A DNA stretch of 64,000 bases. Source: DATBSL01 sp963732935. Lineage in GTDB: Bacteria > Acidobacteriota > Vicinamibacteria > Fen-336. The notes beneath the pieces were generated by a model. The model worked only from the letters and a program-made list of their open reading frames with translations. It was not told where the DNA came from and searched no databases. Both the position numbers and the translations under genes were made by a program. Positions 31,219 through 40,579 of the stretch are shown piece after piece; position 1 is the first letter of the stretch, and each line of letters begins with the position of its first letter. The stretch covers positions 434,001-498,000 of the forward strand of contig CAVTBK010000004.1 of NCBI GenBank assembly GCA_963732935.1, given 5' to 3'.

Positions 31219-33289
31219 TCAGAAGACCTGGCCGATCAACAGGCGCACGGACGGCTGGGCCTTGCCGGCCCGGTCCAGCCGCCAGGCCACGGCCAGCTCG
31301 GTGGGCGGCAGCAGCCGCCGGTTCCGGAGCCAGCGACCGACGAGAGGCAGGCTGTCGAAGTGGAGCTTGAGGCCCGCACCCGCCTGGGGTCCGGTCCAGC
31401 CTTCCGGCTGGTGCACGGAGCCCAGGTCGACAAAGCCGGACAGCCACTCCTGGCGATACTCGACCGTCCCCAGCCAGGACCAGTCGCCGCCGCGGAACTC
31501 CTTGAACTCGTACCCGCGCAGCGCGGACCAGCCCCCGAGCGCCTCCTGCTTCTGGGGCGGCAGGTCGCTTTCCGCCCGCGACGCGCGCGCGCAGATGCAA
31601 CCCGCTCCTCGGGCCGGTGGCGAGGAAGGCCATGTTGTCGCTGACCAGGCGCGTGAAGCGAAGGTCCGGGTCCGAGCCGAAGCGCGGACGCGCGATCTCG
31701 ACGGTGGCCAGCAGGTGGTAGCCGGTCTGCAGGCCGAAGCTGCGGCCCTGGGAGACGATCGAGGTCTCGGGCGTTCGGAACACTCCCTTGATCTGCTCCG
31801 GATGGATCGCCTCGCTGCGCAGCTCGGCCCGCAAGAGCAGCGATCCCATGTTGCCGCCCTGGATCGGCGGGTTCATGAAGCGGTCGTCGTGGTTGAAGAA
31901 GGTGGCGGGATCGGTCAGCGAGGCCAGCGAGAAGTATTCGTCACCACGCAGGTCCGCCCCCACCAGCAGCCGATCGATGGGTTGCAGGGTGAGGCTGTAG
32001 CTCACGCCCTCGCGCCAGTAGTACTCGCGGTCGGGGCGGTCGAGAAAGAGGGAGTTGAGGTACGCGGTCTGGCGTCCGGTGCGCCAGGCGTCGGCTGTGT
32101 CGATGAGACTGTGCGCGTCCGCGCGCAGCTCAGCGATCCGGAGGGGCGGCACGCGCACGGCCAGCGCCAGCTCGAACTCGCCGCCCACGTCCTCCCGGCC
32201 GATCGAGCTCAGCATCCCGCTGTCGACCGTGCCGGCGAAGGTGTCGAGGCTCAGGTGGGCCCGGCCCTTGGGATCGAAGAGCCGGGTCGCGGTCTGGATC
32301 CCGATCCCGAAGCCGCCCACCGGCGTGTGCCGCAGCAGCTCGTCCGGGGAGAAGCGGAAGCGGACGGCGAAGTGGGGCGTGAAGAAGAGGGTGAGGCGAC
32401 GGCCCTCGACGCTGAAGAAGCCCGGCCGGTCGACCGGCGCCTCCTCGCTCAGGGCGAAGCGGGTGCCGCCCTCGCCGTCGTCCGCGGTCACGACCGCGGG
32501 AAGCGCCCGCGTCGGGCGCGAGCGGAGGTCCACCTGGACGAAGGGCAGGGTCCGCTCCAGGCGACGCACGGCGTCGGCCAGCTCGGTCGCGTCGAAGATG
32601 CGTCCCGGCGGCAGGTCGAGGGCCTCCCGCACCGCGGGCAAGAGGCGCGACGCGGGCCCGACGATCCGGAGCTCCTCGAGCCGTCCCTCCTCGACCGCGA
32701 CCGCCAGCCGGCCGCCCGCCGACAGCGTGCCCCGAGCGTCGACCATCAGGTAGCCGGAGTCGAAAAGCCTCTTCACCAGGCGCGTGACGCCGCCGGCCAG
32801 CCCGCCGCGCAGGATCCCCGGGTGCACTGTGTCCGCCTCGGCCCGGGCGAAAGGCTCCGAGCTGGCGCCCGGCTCCGACGTGGTCCCCAGCAGCTCCTGC
32901 AGCAGCTCGGATTCGGTGAGGTCCTCGGTCCCCGTGATCACGACGCTCGTGACGCGCGGATGCTCGGCGAGTCGCACGATCAGGGTCAGCTCGCCGGAGC
33001 CACCGACGCGCAGGCGCGGCTCGATGCGGGCGAAGGCCTCGGTGCCCTGGAGGGCCTCGACCAGCTCCGCCGCCCTCGCGAACGGGAAAGGTCCGCTCGG
33101 CCGCTCGACCATCCGCCAAAGCTCCGGCTCGTCGATCGTGGTGAGGCCCTCGATCTCGACGGCGGAGAACACACGCGCCTCGCCCGCGACCTCGATGCCG
33201 AGCTCGCGCAGGGGATCCCGAGAGGTGGCGTGCGCGTCGCTCCCCAGCCACAAACCGAGCGCGACGAGCCAAAGCAGTCGCCGTGTCAT
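31219..33289 (-). CDS. BamA/TamA-like outer-membrane protein with POTRA domains, one frameshift
   Basis: From MTRRLLWLVALGLWLGSDAHA (signal peptide, GAAGGG ribosome site upstream). POTRA-like units follow (VFSAVEIEGLTTIDEPELWR, PRVTSVVITGTEDLTESELL, GRLEELRIVGPASRLLPAVR), then a barrel (FFTPHFAVRFRFSPDELL, GVSYSLTLQPIDRLLVGAD, LHLRARASRAESDLPP). The break lies at 31583-31592 in a GCGCGCGCG run, and the next frame supplies the conserved RGYEFKEFRGGDWSW and the closing strands to IGQVF. Corrected length is about 690 aa. RGYEF is the VRGF/Y-type motif of the Omp85 lid loop. This points to assembly or export of outer-membrane proteins. The substrate may be encoded nearby but cannot be assigned. 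Confidence 0.75.
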
Positions 33290-33409
33290 GCATCCCTTCC
33301 CTTCGAGGACGCGGGGCCGACCAGGCCCGCGCGTCACGGCCGCGTCCGGTGGCGGCCCGGGGATGATACGCCGCGAGCGGCGCGTCCCGCCTCGCCCGAC
33401 GCGATCGCA

Positions 33410-33415
33410 TAGAAT
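33410..33415 (+). promoter_or_regulatory. -10-like box TAGAAT for the homoserine dehydrogenase gene
   Basis: TAGAAT lies 30 bases before the start codon in a very GC-rich spacer. A matching -35 box is not evident. Confidence 0.35.
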
Positions 33416-33445
33416 GGCCGCCTCGCGCGGAAAGGCGGTTCGGGG

Positions 33446-34747
33446 ATGAGGACGATCCACATCGGCCTGGTCGGCGCCGGGACCGTGGGCGGTGGCGTCG
33501 TCAAGCTGCTGGCCCGCAGGGCCGGGGCCTTCGACGAGCGGCTGGGGCTGTCTCTGGAGCTGGCACGGATCGCCGATCCGGTGGAGGCGCGCTTCGCGTC
33601 GCTGCCGGTCGGCGAGGCGCGCTGCAGCGCCAGCGCCGAGGACGTGCTCGCCGACCCCGAGATCGACATCGTGGTCGAGCTGATCGGAGGCACCACCGCC
33701 GCCAAGGAGCTGATCCTGGAAGCGCTCCGCCGCGGCAAGCACGTGGTGACGGCCAACAAGGCGCTGATCGCGGAAGAGGGGCCGGTCCTCTTCCAGGCGG
33801 CGCAGGAAGCGGGAGTCTCGCTCTACTTCGAGGCCTCGGTGGGCGGCGGCATGCCCGCGATCAAGACCATCCGCGAGGCGCTGGTGGGCAACGACCTCGT
33901 CTCGATCACGACCATCATCAACGGCACCTGCAACTACATCCTCACCCAGATGGCCACCCAGGGCTGGGACTTCGCCCAGGCGCTGGGCGAGGCGCAGCGA
34001 CAGGGCTACGCGGAGGCGGATCCCGCGCTCGACGTCGAGGGCCGCGACGCCGGCCACAAGGTCGCGATCATGGCCTCGCTCGTGCACGGCGGCTATCTGC
34101 CCTACGAGCGCCTGAGCGTCGAGGGCATCACCAGGATCACCCAGGAGGACATCGCGGTCGCGCGCGAGCTGGGCTACTGCATCAAGCTGCTGGGGATCAT
34201 CCGGCGCGCCCATCGCGAGCAGGAGGTGGACGTGCGCGTCCACCCCGTCCTGCTGCACCAGGACCACATCCTGGCCTCGGTCTCGGGGGTCATGAACGCG
34301 GTCTTGCTGGAAGGCGACGCGGTGGGACCGATCCTTCTCTACGGGCGCGGGGCCGGCGAGATGCCCACCGCCTCCGCGGTGGTGAGCGACATCGTCGACG
34401 TGGCGCGCAACCTCCAGAGCGGCACGCCGCTGCGTATCCCGATGGACTACTACGCGCACGACAACGTGCTGCGCCTGAAGCCGCTCGACTCCCTGGAGTC
34501 CCGCTACTACCTGCGCTTCTCGGTCGAGGACGAGCCCGGCGTCCTCGCCGCCATCGCCACCGCCCTCGGGCGCCACCGGATCTCGATCGCCTCCGTGATG
34601 CAGAAGGAGGTCAACCACCCCGACTTCGTCCCGGTCATCTTCCTGACCCACGATGCGGTCGAGAAGGGCGTGCGTGACGCGGTCGCGGAGGTGGAGCACC
34701 TCCCCTTCGTGCGCCGGCAGACGCAGGTGATCCGGATCGAGGACTGA
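33446..34747 (+). CDS. hom: Homoserine dehydrogenase
   Basis: 433 aa, the usual length of the ACT-containing enzyme. It reduces aspartate semialdehyde to homoserine in threonine/methionine synthesis (cytoplasm). The Rossmann motif GLVGAGTVGGGVV is at residues 7-19, with TANKALIAEEG and the substrate motif SVGGGMPAIKTIRE. The catalytic Lys is in EGRDAGHKVAIMASL, and a C-terminal ACT domain (YYLRFSVEDEPGVLAAIATA to about residue 430) probably gives threonine feedback. Frame and ends are intact. It is the only clear core-metabolism gene in this part and stands alone, followed 57 bases later by a sensor kinase with its own -10-like box. Confidence 0.95.
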   Translation: MRTIHIGLVGAGTVGGGVVKLLARRAGAFDERLGLSLELARIADPVEARFASLPVGEARCSASAEDVLADPEIDIVVELIGGTTAAKELILEALRRGKHVVTANKALIAEEGPVLFQAAQEAGVSLYFEASVGGGMPAIKTIREALVGNDLVSITTIINGTCNYILTQMATQGWDFAQALGEAQRQGYAEADPALDVEGRDAGHKVAIMASLVHGGYLPYERLSVEGITRITQEDIAVARELGYCIKLLGIIRRAHREQEVDVRVHPVLLHQDHILASVSGVMNAVLLEGDAVGPILLYGRGAGEMPTASAVVSDIVDVARNLQSGTPLRIPMDYYAHDNVLRLKPLDSLESRYYLRFSVEDEPGVLAAIATALGRHRISIASVMQKEVNHPDFVPVIFLTHDAVEKGVRDAVAEVEHLPFVRRQTQVIRIED

Positions 34748-34771
34748 GGCGCCGTCTCCCGGGGAGCGGCA

Positions 34772-34777
34772 TACAAT
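34772..34777 (+). promoter_or_regulatory. -10-like box TACAAT for the hybrid kinase gene
   Basis: TACAAT is 27 bases before the GTG start at 34805. AGGAGGG at 34795-34801 is a strong ribosome site that decides the GTG start. Confidence 0.4.
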
Positions 34778-34804
34778 GACGCAAGGCTCCGGCAGGAGGG
34801 TCTG

Positions 34805-37243
34805 GTGACGCTCGAGGAGCTGCTCGCACGGAAGGATCTACCGGGCGACGTCCGGGCGGCGATCGCCGAGCACGAGAGCGAGCTCCGCGCGATCCTCGAG
34901 CATGCGCCCTTGATGATGATCGTCGTCGATCGCGACCGGCGCGTGCGGAGCGTCAACGGGGCCGCGCTGCGCGCGATCGGCGCCCCGGTGGACACCCTGC
35001 TCGCCCGGCGCGCCGGCGAGGTGCTGGCGTGCCTCCACCACCTCGACCATCCCGGCGGCTGCGGCGCGGGACCCGCTTGTGAACGTTGCCCCGTCCGCGA
35101 GTCGGTCGCACAGACGCTCTTGGACGGGACCCGCCACGAGGTGAGCGCCGTCGACCTGCCGACCGCGGACGGCAGGGAACGCTCCCTGTCGCTGGTCGCC
35201 GCTCCCCTGCGGTTCCAGGGCGAGCCGATGGTCCTGCTCTGCGTCCAGGACGTCACCGAGAGGGTCGCCGCCGAGCGAACCCTGCGCGCGAGCGAAGAGC
35301 GCCACCGCAGGATCATCGAGGCGATCACGGACTACACCTACACCGTCCGTGTGCAAGGGGGCAGCGTCGTCGAGACGAGGCACGGTGAGGCCTGCGAGGC
35401 GGTGACCGGCTTCCGCAGCGAGGACTACGCGGCCGATCCGCAGCTTTGGTACCGCATGGTCTTCGCCGAGGACCGCGATCTGGTCGCGGAACAGGCCCGC
35501 CGGGCGCTGGCCGGCGAGAGCGTGGCGCCGCTCGAGCACCGCCTGGTACGCAAGGACGGCGCCGTCCGCTGGGTCAGGAACACCATCGTCCCGCACCGAG
35601 GAAGCGACAGCCGCCTGCTGGCCTACGACGGCCTGATCGCCGACATCACCGAGCGCAGGATGGCGGAGGACAAGCGGCGCGCCAGCGAGCAACTGTTCCG
35701 GGCCTTGATCGAGCACAGCCACGACGCCATCACCATGATCGACGCCGAAGGGGTGATCCTCTCCGACAGCCCCTCCGTCACCCAGGTGCTCGGCTACCTG
35801 CCTTCCGAACGCGTCGGCCGCAGCGTGTTCGAGTTCGTCCTTCCCGACCAGCGGGAAGCCACGACGCGAGGCTTCACTCAGTTCGCGAGCCAGAAGGGCG
35901 CGGTCGCGCCCAGCGAGCTGCGCTTCCTGCACAAGGACGGCAGCTACCGCTGGATCGAGGGCGTCCGCACCAACCTGCTCGACGATCCGAGCGTGCGGGC
36001 GGTGGTGGTCAACTACCGCGACGTGACCGAGCGCCGGCAGACGGAGGAGGAGCGCCGCCGGCTCGAGGCGCAGGTCCAGCACGCCCAGAAGCTCGAGAGC
36101 CTGGGCGTCCTGGCGGGAGGCATCGCCCACGACTTCAACAATCTCCTGGTCGGCGTCCTCGGCAACGCCAGCCTGGCGGGCATGACCCTGCCCTCGGACT
36201 CGCCGGCGCACTCGCGGCTCGAGAACGTCGAGGCGGCCGCCCGCCGGGCGTCGGAGCTGTGCCGACAGCTGCTGGCCTACTCCGGCCGCGGCGCGTTCGT
36301 GATCGAGCCCGTCGACCTGGGCCGGCTGCTCGAGGAGATGGCGAGCCTGATGCGCGTCTCGATCTCCAAGAAGGTGGATCTGCGCCTCGAGCTGGCCGGC
36401 GGACCTCTCGTCGTCAGCGCGGACGCCACCCAGCTCCGCCAGGTCGTGCTGAACCTGATCGTGAACGCCTCCGAGGCCATCGGTGATCGGGCGGGCGTGA
36501 TCACCCTCAGGACGGGGACCATGGAGGCCGATCGCACGGCCCTGCGGGCCGCGGCCCTCGATCAGGACCTGCCCGAGGGCCGCTATGCCTATCTCGAGGT
36601 CGAGGACACGGGGGCCGGCATGGACCCGCAGACCCGCGCCCGTCTCTTCGATCCCTTCTTCAGCACGAAGAAGACGGGGCGCGGTCTGGGTCTCGCCGCC
36701 GTCCTCGGCATCGTTCGCGCGCACCGCGGCGCCATCACGGTTGCGTCGGCGCCCGGCCAGGGCACGACCTTCCGGGTCCTGGTGCCCTCGGCGGCGGGCG
36801 TGCCGGCCGCGTCCCCCCGCCCGCTGCCCGCCGGCGAGAGCTCGAGCTGGTCCGGCGAGGGCAGCGTGCTGCTGGTGGACGACGAGGTGTCCGTGCTGGA
36901 GGTCGGCTGCCGCATCCTGGAGGACCTGGGCTTCACGCCGCTCACCGCCCGCGACGGCCGCGCCGGGGTGGAGGTCTTCGACGCCCACGCGGACGAGATC
37001 CGCGCCGTCTTCCTCGATTTGACGATGCCCCGGCTCGGCGGCACGGAGGCGCTCGCCGAGATCCACCGTCGCCGCCCGCAGGTGCCCGTCATCCTGATGA
37101 GCGGCTACAGCGACCACGCCGTCGCGAGCCCGATCGCCCGCGAGCGTCTGGCCGGCTTCCTGGCCAAGCCCTTCGACGTCGCGGCCTTCACGGCTGCCCT
37201 CCGCCAGGCGCTCCAGCAGCCGGACACGCCGGCGCGGCGCTAG
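34805..37243 (+). CDS. Cytoplasmic multi-PAS hybrid histidine kinase
   Basis: 812 aa, no membrane segment. PAS domain 1 (about residues 28-155) contains a cysteine-rich insert (GGCGAGPACERCPVRES) of a kind that could ligate metal or sense redox. PAS 2 (about 165-285) and PAS 3 (about 295-415) follow, with classic WIEGVRTNL and VVNYRDVTERR ends. The H-box is VLAGGIAHDFNNLLVGVLGN near residue 440. ATPase motifs are NLIVNASEAI, DTGAGMD and GLGLAAVLGI. A C-terminal receiver domain (VLLVDDEVSVLEVG, phospho-Asp in VFLDLTMP, Lys in FLAKPFD) makes it a hybrid kinase. No output domain and no partner regulator are adjacent, so it probably feeds a phosphorelay encoded elsewhere. It opens with a GTG. Confidence 0.9.
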   Translation: MTLEELLARKDLPGDVRAAIAEHESELRAILEHAPLMMIVVDRDRRVRSVNGAALRAIGAPVDTLLARRAGEVLACLHHLDHPGGCGAGPACERCPVRESVAQTLLDGTRHEVSAVDLPTADGRERSLSLVAAPLRFQGEPMVLLCVQDVTERVAAERTLRASEERHRRIIEAITDYTYTVRVQGGSVVETRHGEACEAVTGFRSEDYAADPQLWYRMVFAEDRDLVAEQARRALAGESVAPLEHRLVRKDGAVRWVRNTIVPHRGSDSRLLAYDGLIADITERRMAEDKRRASEQLFRALIEHSHDAITMIDAEGVILSDSPSVTQVLGYLPSERVGRSVFEFVLPDQREATTRGFTQFASQKGAVAPSELRFLHKDGSYRWIEGVRTNLLDDPSVRAVVVNYRDVTERRQTEEERRRLEAQVQHAQKLESLGVLAGGIAHDFNNLLVGVLGNASLAGMTLPSDSPAHSRLENVEAAARRASELCRQLLAYSGRGAFVIEPVDLGRLLEEMASLMRVSISKKVDLRLELAGGPLVVSADATQLRQVVLNLIVNASEAIGDRAGVITLRTGTMEADRTALRAAALDQDLPEGRYAYLEVEDTGAGMDPQTRARLFDPFFSTKKTGRGLGLAAVLGIVRAHRGAITVASAPGQGTTFRVLVPSAAGVPAASPRPLPAGESSSWSGEGSVLLVDDEVSVLEVGCRILEDLGFTPLTARDGRAGVEVFDAHADEIRAVFLDLTMPRLGGTEALAEIHRRRPQVPVILMSGYSDHAVASPIARERLAGFLAKPFDVAAFTAALRQALQQPDTPARR

Positions 37244-37267
37244 CGCGCGGCCGTCCGCGAGCCCGCG

Positions 37268-38092
37268 CTAGTGCCGCCAGTCGCGCGGCCAGAGGATCGG
37301 GAAGCCGAGGCGGTACTTGCGCTTGTTGCGCTCCACCTCCAGGGTCACGAGCGTCCCGGGCTCCTCCGACCACCAGGTCTTGGCCCGCTTGTCCATCTTC
37401 GCGGTTCCCTTCTCGCCGTCGATCGCGCGGATCCGGTCGCCGGTCAGGAGCCCGGCCCTCGCCGCCGGGCTGCCCGGCAGGACCTCGGTGACCTCGAGCC
37501 CGTCGCCCTTCAGCAGCCACTTGCGCTTCAGCTCGTGGCGCAAACCCGGGTCCGGCCGCTCCGGGCGCAGGTCGTCCAGGTGGGCGAGGACCCACTCGTC
37601 CGCGTCCTCGGCGATCTCCCGGGCCAGGTTCGAGAACGGGCCGTTGTCCCCGTGGCGCCGGTGCCGGACGTGGCTTGCCTCGCCTGCGCTCACGGTGAAG
37701 GAGGAGACGGTCGACGCCTCGAGCCAGTCGCGCTGGCCGCGCATGCTGATCGCCGCCCGCAGCACGTAGCGCCAGCTGACGGTGACCGTGCCCTTCTTCT
37801 TGTCGCGCGAGCGCGACGACTCCGAGACCGAGCGACGGGTGACCGCGAGCGCCACCTCGCCGTCGTGGCTCACCAGCTCCAGCCAGCGCCGCCCCCGCAG
37901 CGCCTGCTCTACCTCGCGGTCGGAGCGATCCGTGTCCTCGTCATCCTCGAGCAGGACGTCCAGGAAGCTCTGGCCCCGCTCCGGATAGCCCACCTCCACC
38001 GTGATCGGGGCCGCGGCGGTGGCGGCGGAGGACGTCGCCCCCGGCGCGAGCGCGCCCGCCGCGAAGAGGAGGGGGAGGATGTGCTGGTACAC
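37268..38092 (-). CDS. Exported PDZ-domain protein
   Basis: 274 aa. It has a signal peptide (HILPLLFAAGALAPGATSSA), an uncharacterised middle with many charged residues (RSRDKKKGTVTVSWRYVLRA), and a C-terminal PDZ domain (LEVTEVLPGSPAARAGLLTG, DRIRAIDGEKG). There are no protease residues, so it is likely a binding or adaptor protein in the periplasm. It is convergent with the hybrid kinase (24-base gap). The function cannot be stated further. Confidence 0.7.
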   Translation of the reverse strand: MYQHILPLLFAAGALAPGATSSAATAAAPITVEVGYPERGQSFLDVLLEDDEDTDRSDREVEQALRGRRWLELVSHDGEVALAVTRRSVSESSRSRDKKKGTVTVSWRYVLRAAISMRGQRDWLEASTVSSFTVSAGEASHVRHRRHGDNGPFSNLAREIAEDADEWVLAHLDDLRPERPDPGLRHELKRKWLLKGDGLEVTEVLPGSPAARAGLLTGDRIRAIDGEKGTAKMDKRAKTWWSEEPGTLVTLEVERNKRKYRLGFPILWPRDWRH

Positions 38093-38176
38093 GCGGCACC
38101 TCGCTTCGTCGAGATGCTACTCCCCGGACCGGCGGTCGGCCAACGGCGCCGCGACCTCCCGGAGTCCCACCTCCCA

Positions 38177-39457
38177 TCAGGCGTCCTTCAGCCTGTCGAG
38201 CGGGTCGATCAGCAGCCAGCAGGCTCCCGCCAGCAGGTAGAAGAAGGAGAGCGTCAGCAGCGGCGCGTTCCAGGAGTGCCAGCGCGCGAGGAAGAGCCCC
38301 ACCACGATCGGGCTCAGGGTGCCGCCCAGGTTGCCGAAGGTGTTCATGGTCCCGCTCACGACGCCCACGTGCTGCGCCCCGATCTCGAGGCACACCGCCC
38401 AGGCCGGGGCGACCGCGAGGGCGGCGGCGGCCGCGGCCAGCGCGAGGGCGGCCACCGAGAGACGGGGGACAGGCGTCACGACCGCGAGCACGATCGCGAC
38501 CGCTGCCAGCGGGAGGCCGGCGAGGCCCGGCAGCCGCCGGCCCCAGGTCAGCCCCAGGCGGCGCGTCAGGGCGTCGCTCAGCCAGCCGCCCGCCAGCACC
38601 CCCGAGGCGATGCCCAGGAGCGGCAATGCCGACAGCCAGCCAACCTGCTCGAGGTCGAAGCCCCGCGCGCGCAGCAGGTACTGCGGCAGCCAGGAGAGGA
38701 AGAAGTACCAGCCGTAGATCGCGCCCAGGTACATCGCGCAGAGCGCGCGGAGGCTCCGGTTCTCGAGCAGACGCCGCCAGCGCACCGGCTGGTGCGGCGG
38801 CTCGGGGTCGTTGCCGATGATCGCCAGCTCGCCCGGGCTGACCCGCGGGTTGGTGTGCGGGTCGTCCCGGAACCAGGCGAACCAGACGAGGGCCCAGAGG
38901 AGCCCCGTGAGCCCGAACAGCGGGAACACCTGCCGCCAGGACATCCGGGCCATCAGGGCGACGACCAGCGGCTGCGTGGCCGCCGAGGCCAGCAGACCGC
39001 ACATCACCGTGAGCCCGAAGGCCCGGCCGCGTTGCCGCGCCGGCAGCCAACGGCCGAAGACACGCGCCATCGACGGGAAGGCCCCGGCCTCGCCCATGCC
39101 GAACACGAAGCGGATCGAGCACAGGGAGGCGAAGCTCCATGCCCAGCCGGTGGCCGCGGTCATGATCGACCAGCCCACCACGATCCGAGTCAGCATCGCG
39201 CGCGCGCCGAAACGGTCGGCCAGCCAGCCGCTCGGTATCTCGAAGAGGGCGTAGGCGAGCGTGTAGGCGCTGAAGACGAGGCCGAGCTGCGCGTCGTCGA
39301 GACCCAGGTCCCGCTCGATCGCGAAGCTGGTGGTGGAGATCGCGACCCGGTCGAGGTAGACGATCCCAGCGAGGAGCAGGGTGAGGCCGAGGACCAGGTG
39401 CCGCACGTTGGTGGTGCGCGCCTGCGGCGTCCACTCGCCGGCCCGTGTGTCTTCCAT
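38177..39457 (-). CDS. MFS transporter (anion:cation symporter-like)
   Basis: 426 aa with twelve predicted membrane helices and the MFS loop motif GWLADRFGARAMLTR between helices 2 and 3. The N-terminal VRHLVLGLTLLLAGIVYLDR and the later FGMGEAGAFPSMARVFGRWL are typical of the ACS family, which takes up organic acids and sugar acids. The substrate is not predictable. It is transcribed divergently from the small conserved protein at 39523. The start at 39457 has no strong ribosome site, so a slightly different start is possible. Confidence 0.85.
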   Translation of the reverse strand: MEDTRAGEWTPQARTTNVRHLVLGLTLLLAGIVYLDRVAISTTSFAIERDLGLDDAQLGLVFSAYTLAYALFEIPSGWLADRFGARAMLTRIVVGWSIMTAATGWAWSFASLCSIRFVFGMGEAGAFPSMARVFGRWLPARQRGRAFGLTVMCGLLASAATQPLVVALMARMSWRQVFPLFGLTGLLWALVWFAWFRDDPHTNPRVSPGELAIIGNDPEPPHQPVRWRRLLENRSLRALCAMYLGAIYGWYFFLSWLPQYLLRARGFDLEQVGWLSALPLLGIASGVLAGGWLSDALTRRLGLTWGRRLPGLAGLPLAAVAIVLAVVTPVPRLSVAALALAAAAAALAVAPAWAVCLEIGAQHVGVVSGTMNTFGNLGGTLSPIVVGLFLARWHSWNAPLLTLSFFYLLAGACWLLIDPLDRLKDA

Positions 39458-39494
39458 GGATGCGACGCACTCTACACCAGCGGGGGGCGCGCAC

Positions 39495-39500
39495 TATAAT
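39495..39500 (+). promoter_or_regulatory. Perfect -10 box TATAAT
   Basis: TATAAT lies 22 bases before the GTG at 39523, in the divergent gap with the MFS gene. The -35 region is weak. GAGGAG at 39511-39516 is the ribosome site. It implies a leader of about 15 bases. Confidence 0.55.
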
Positions 39501-39522
39501 CGCCGGACGAGAGGAGTCACAC

Positions 39523-39765
39523 GTGAGCGAGGACGACCTGCGAGCCGAGCTGGCGCGTCTCAAAGAGGAGAACGACCGCCTCAAGAGCCAGAAGGGCCGG
39601 GGCATGAGCCTGAAGGTGAGCGAGAAGGGCGCCCTCTCGGTCTACGGCCTCGGCCGCTTCCCCGTGACGCTCTACAAAGAGCAGTGGCAGAAGCTGCTGG
39701 CGATGACCGACGAGATCCGTGCCTTCCTGAAGGAGAACGACGGCCGGCTGAAGTCGAAGTCCTGA
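39523..39765 (+). CDS. Small conserved protein of unknown function
   Basis: 80 aa from a GTG supported by GAGGAG seven bases upstream. An N-terminal coiled-coil stretch (DDLRAELARLKEENDRLKSQ) is followed by a conserved patch: GMSLKVSEKGALSVYGLGRF and PVTLYKEQWQKLL. I recognise this SEKG-x-x-SVYGLGRFPVTLYKEQW pattern from small hypothetical proteins in several phyla; no function is known. It has its own promoter-like box and no operon partner, suggesting a stand-alone housekeeping or regulatory role. Confidence 0.8.
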   Translation: MSEDDLRAELARLKEENDRLKSQKGRGMSLKVSEKGALSVYGLGRFPVTLYKEQWQKLLAMTDEIRAFLKENDGRLKSKS

Positions 39766-39901
39766 GCCTCGAGTCTCTTGCGACCCCAGTCGCCCACCCC
39801 GCCGCAACGTCTTTGCTTTTGGCCGTACGGTTGGCAGGGGGGACAGCTCCGCGGTTGGCCGTGGTAGAGTCGCCGGCTGGAGGAACGCCTTCCGGGACAC
39901 C

Positions 39902-40579
39902 ATGGCCTTCCGCACGCTCGGTCTCCTGCTCGCCTTCGTCCTCTCCACGGCATGCGCCGCGAAGAAGCCTCCTTCCCCGGGGAGCTCGGCGGTCCCGAGC
40001 GCGCTCACGGCGGCGCGAGAGGCGGTGAAGGAGGCGGCGACCGAGCAGGCCGAGACGCGGGCGCCCGAGAGCTACGCACAGGCGCTCGAGCTGCTCCGGC
40101 TGGCCGAGCAGAGCTCGGGGACAGCGGCGCTCGAGGCAGCGGTTCGCGCGGAGGGGGCGGCCCGCCTCGCGGCAGCCCAGGCGCGCTGCAAGAAGTCGGT
40201 GGCCGCATCTCCCGCGAACGGCGACGAGCTGGCGCGGGCCCAGGAAGCGCTCAAGCAGTCGCAGGAGGAGCGGCGACGGCTCGAGGAGCGGGTGGCGCTC
40301 CTCCGCCAAGCGCTCGAGCAGACCGAGACCGAGCTGATCCGGAGCAAGGCGCGGCTGAAGGGCATCGAGACCAAGGCGCAGGCCTCTTCGGCCATCGCCG
40401 AGGCCCGCATCCTGGTGCGACGCCTCGGCGCGCGCAGCGCGGCGGCCACGGAATGCGATCAGTCCCTCGCCAAGGCGGAGCGACAGCTCGCCGCCGAGAA
40501 CTACGGCGCCGCCATGTTCTTCGCGCTCAAGGCCCAGGACACCGCCAGCCGGGCCCTCGCCGCCCAGGCTCGCCCTTAG
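39902..40579 (+). CDS. DUF4398-type lipoprotein
   Basis: 225 aa. The lipobox LSTACAAKK at about residues 14-22 places it as a lipoprotein. The remainder is largely helical: an Ala/Glu-rich DUF4398-like region (SYAQALELLRLAEQSS), a coiled coil (EERRRLEERVALLRQALEQT) and a second DUF4398-like repeat (KAERQLAAENYGAAMFFALK). A periplasmic scaffolding role is plausible but unproven. It is convergent with the diguanylate cyclase gene and overlaps it by four bases at the stops. Confidence 0.7.
   Translation: MAFRTLGLLLAFVLSTACAAKKPPSPGSSAVPSALTAAREAVKEAATEQAETRAPESYAQALELLRLAEQSSGTAALEAAVRAEGAARLAAAQARCKKSVAASPANGDELARAQEALKQSQEERRRLEERVALLRQALEQTETELIRSKARLKGIETKAQASSAIAEARILVRRLGARSAAATECDQSLAKAERQLAAENYGAAMFFALKAQDTASRALAAQARP

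Noticed and set aside
34838..37117. 759-codon minus-strand frame opposite the hybrid kinase
   Set aside because: Antisense shadow; the plus-strand PAS, H-box, ATPase and receiver motifs are unambiguous.
37271..39499. 742-codon plus-strand frame opposite the PDZ and MFS genes
   Set aside because: Antisense shadow rich in Arg/His/Glu with no motif.
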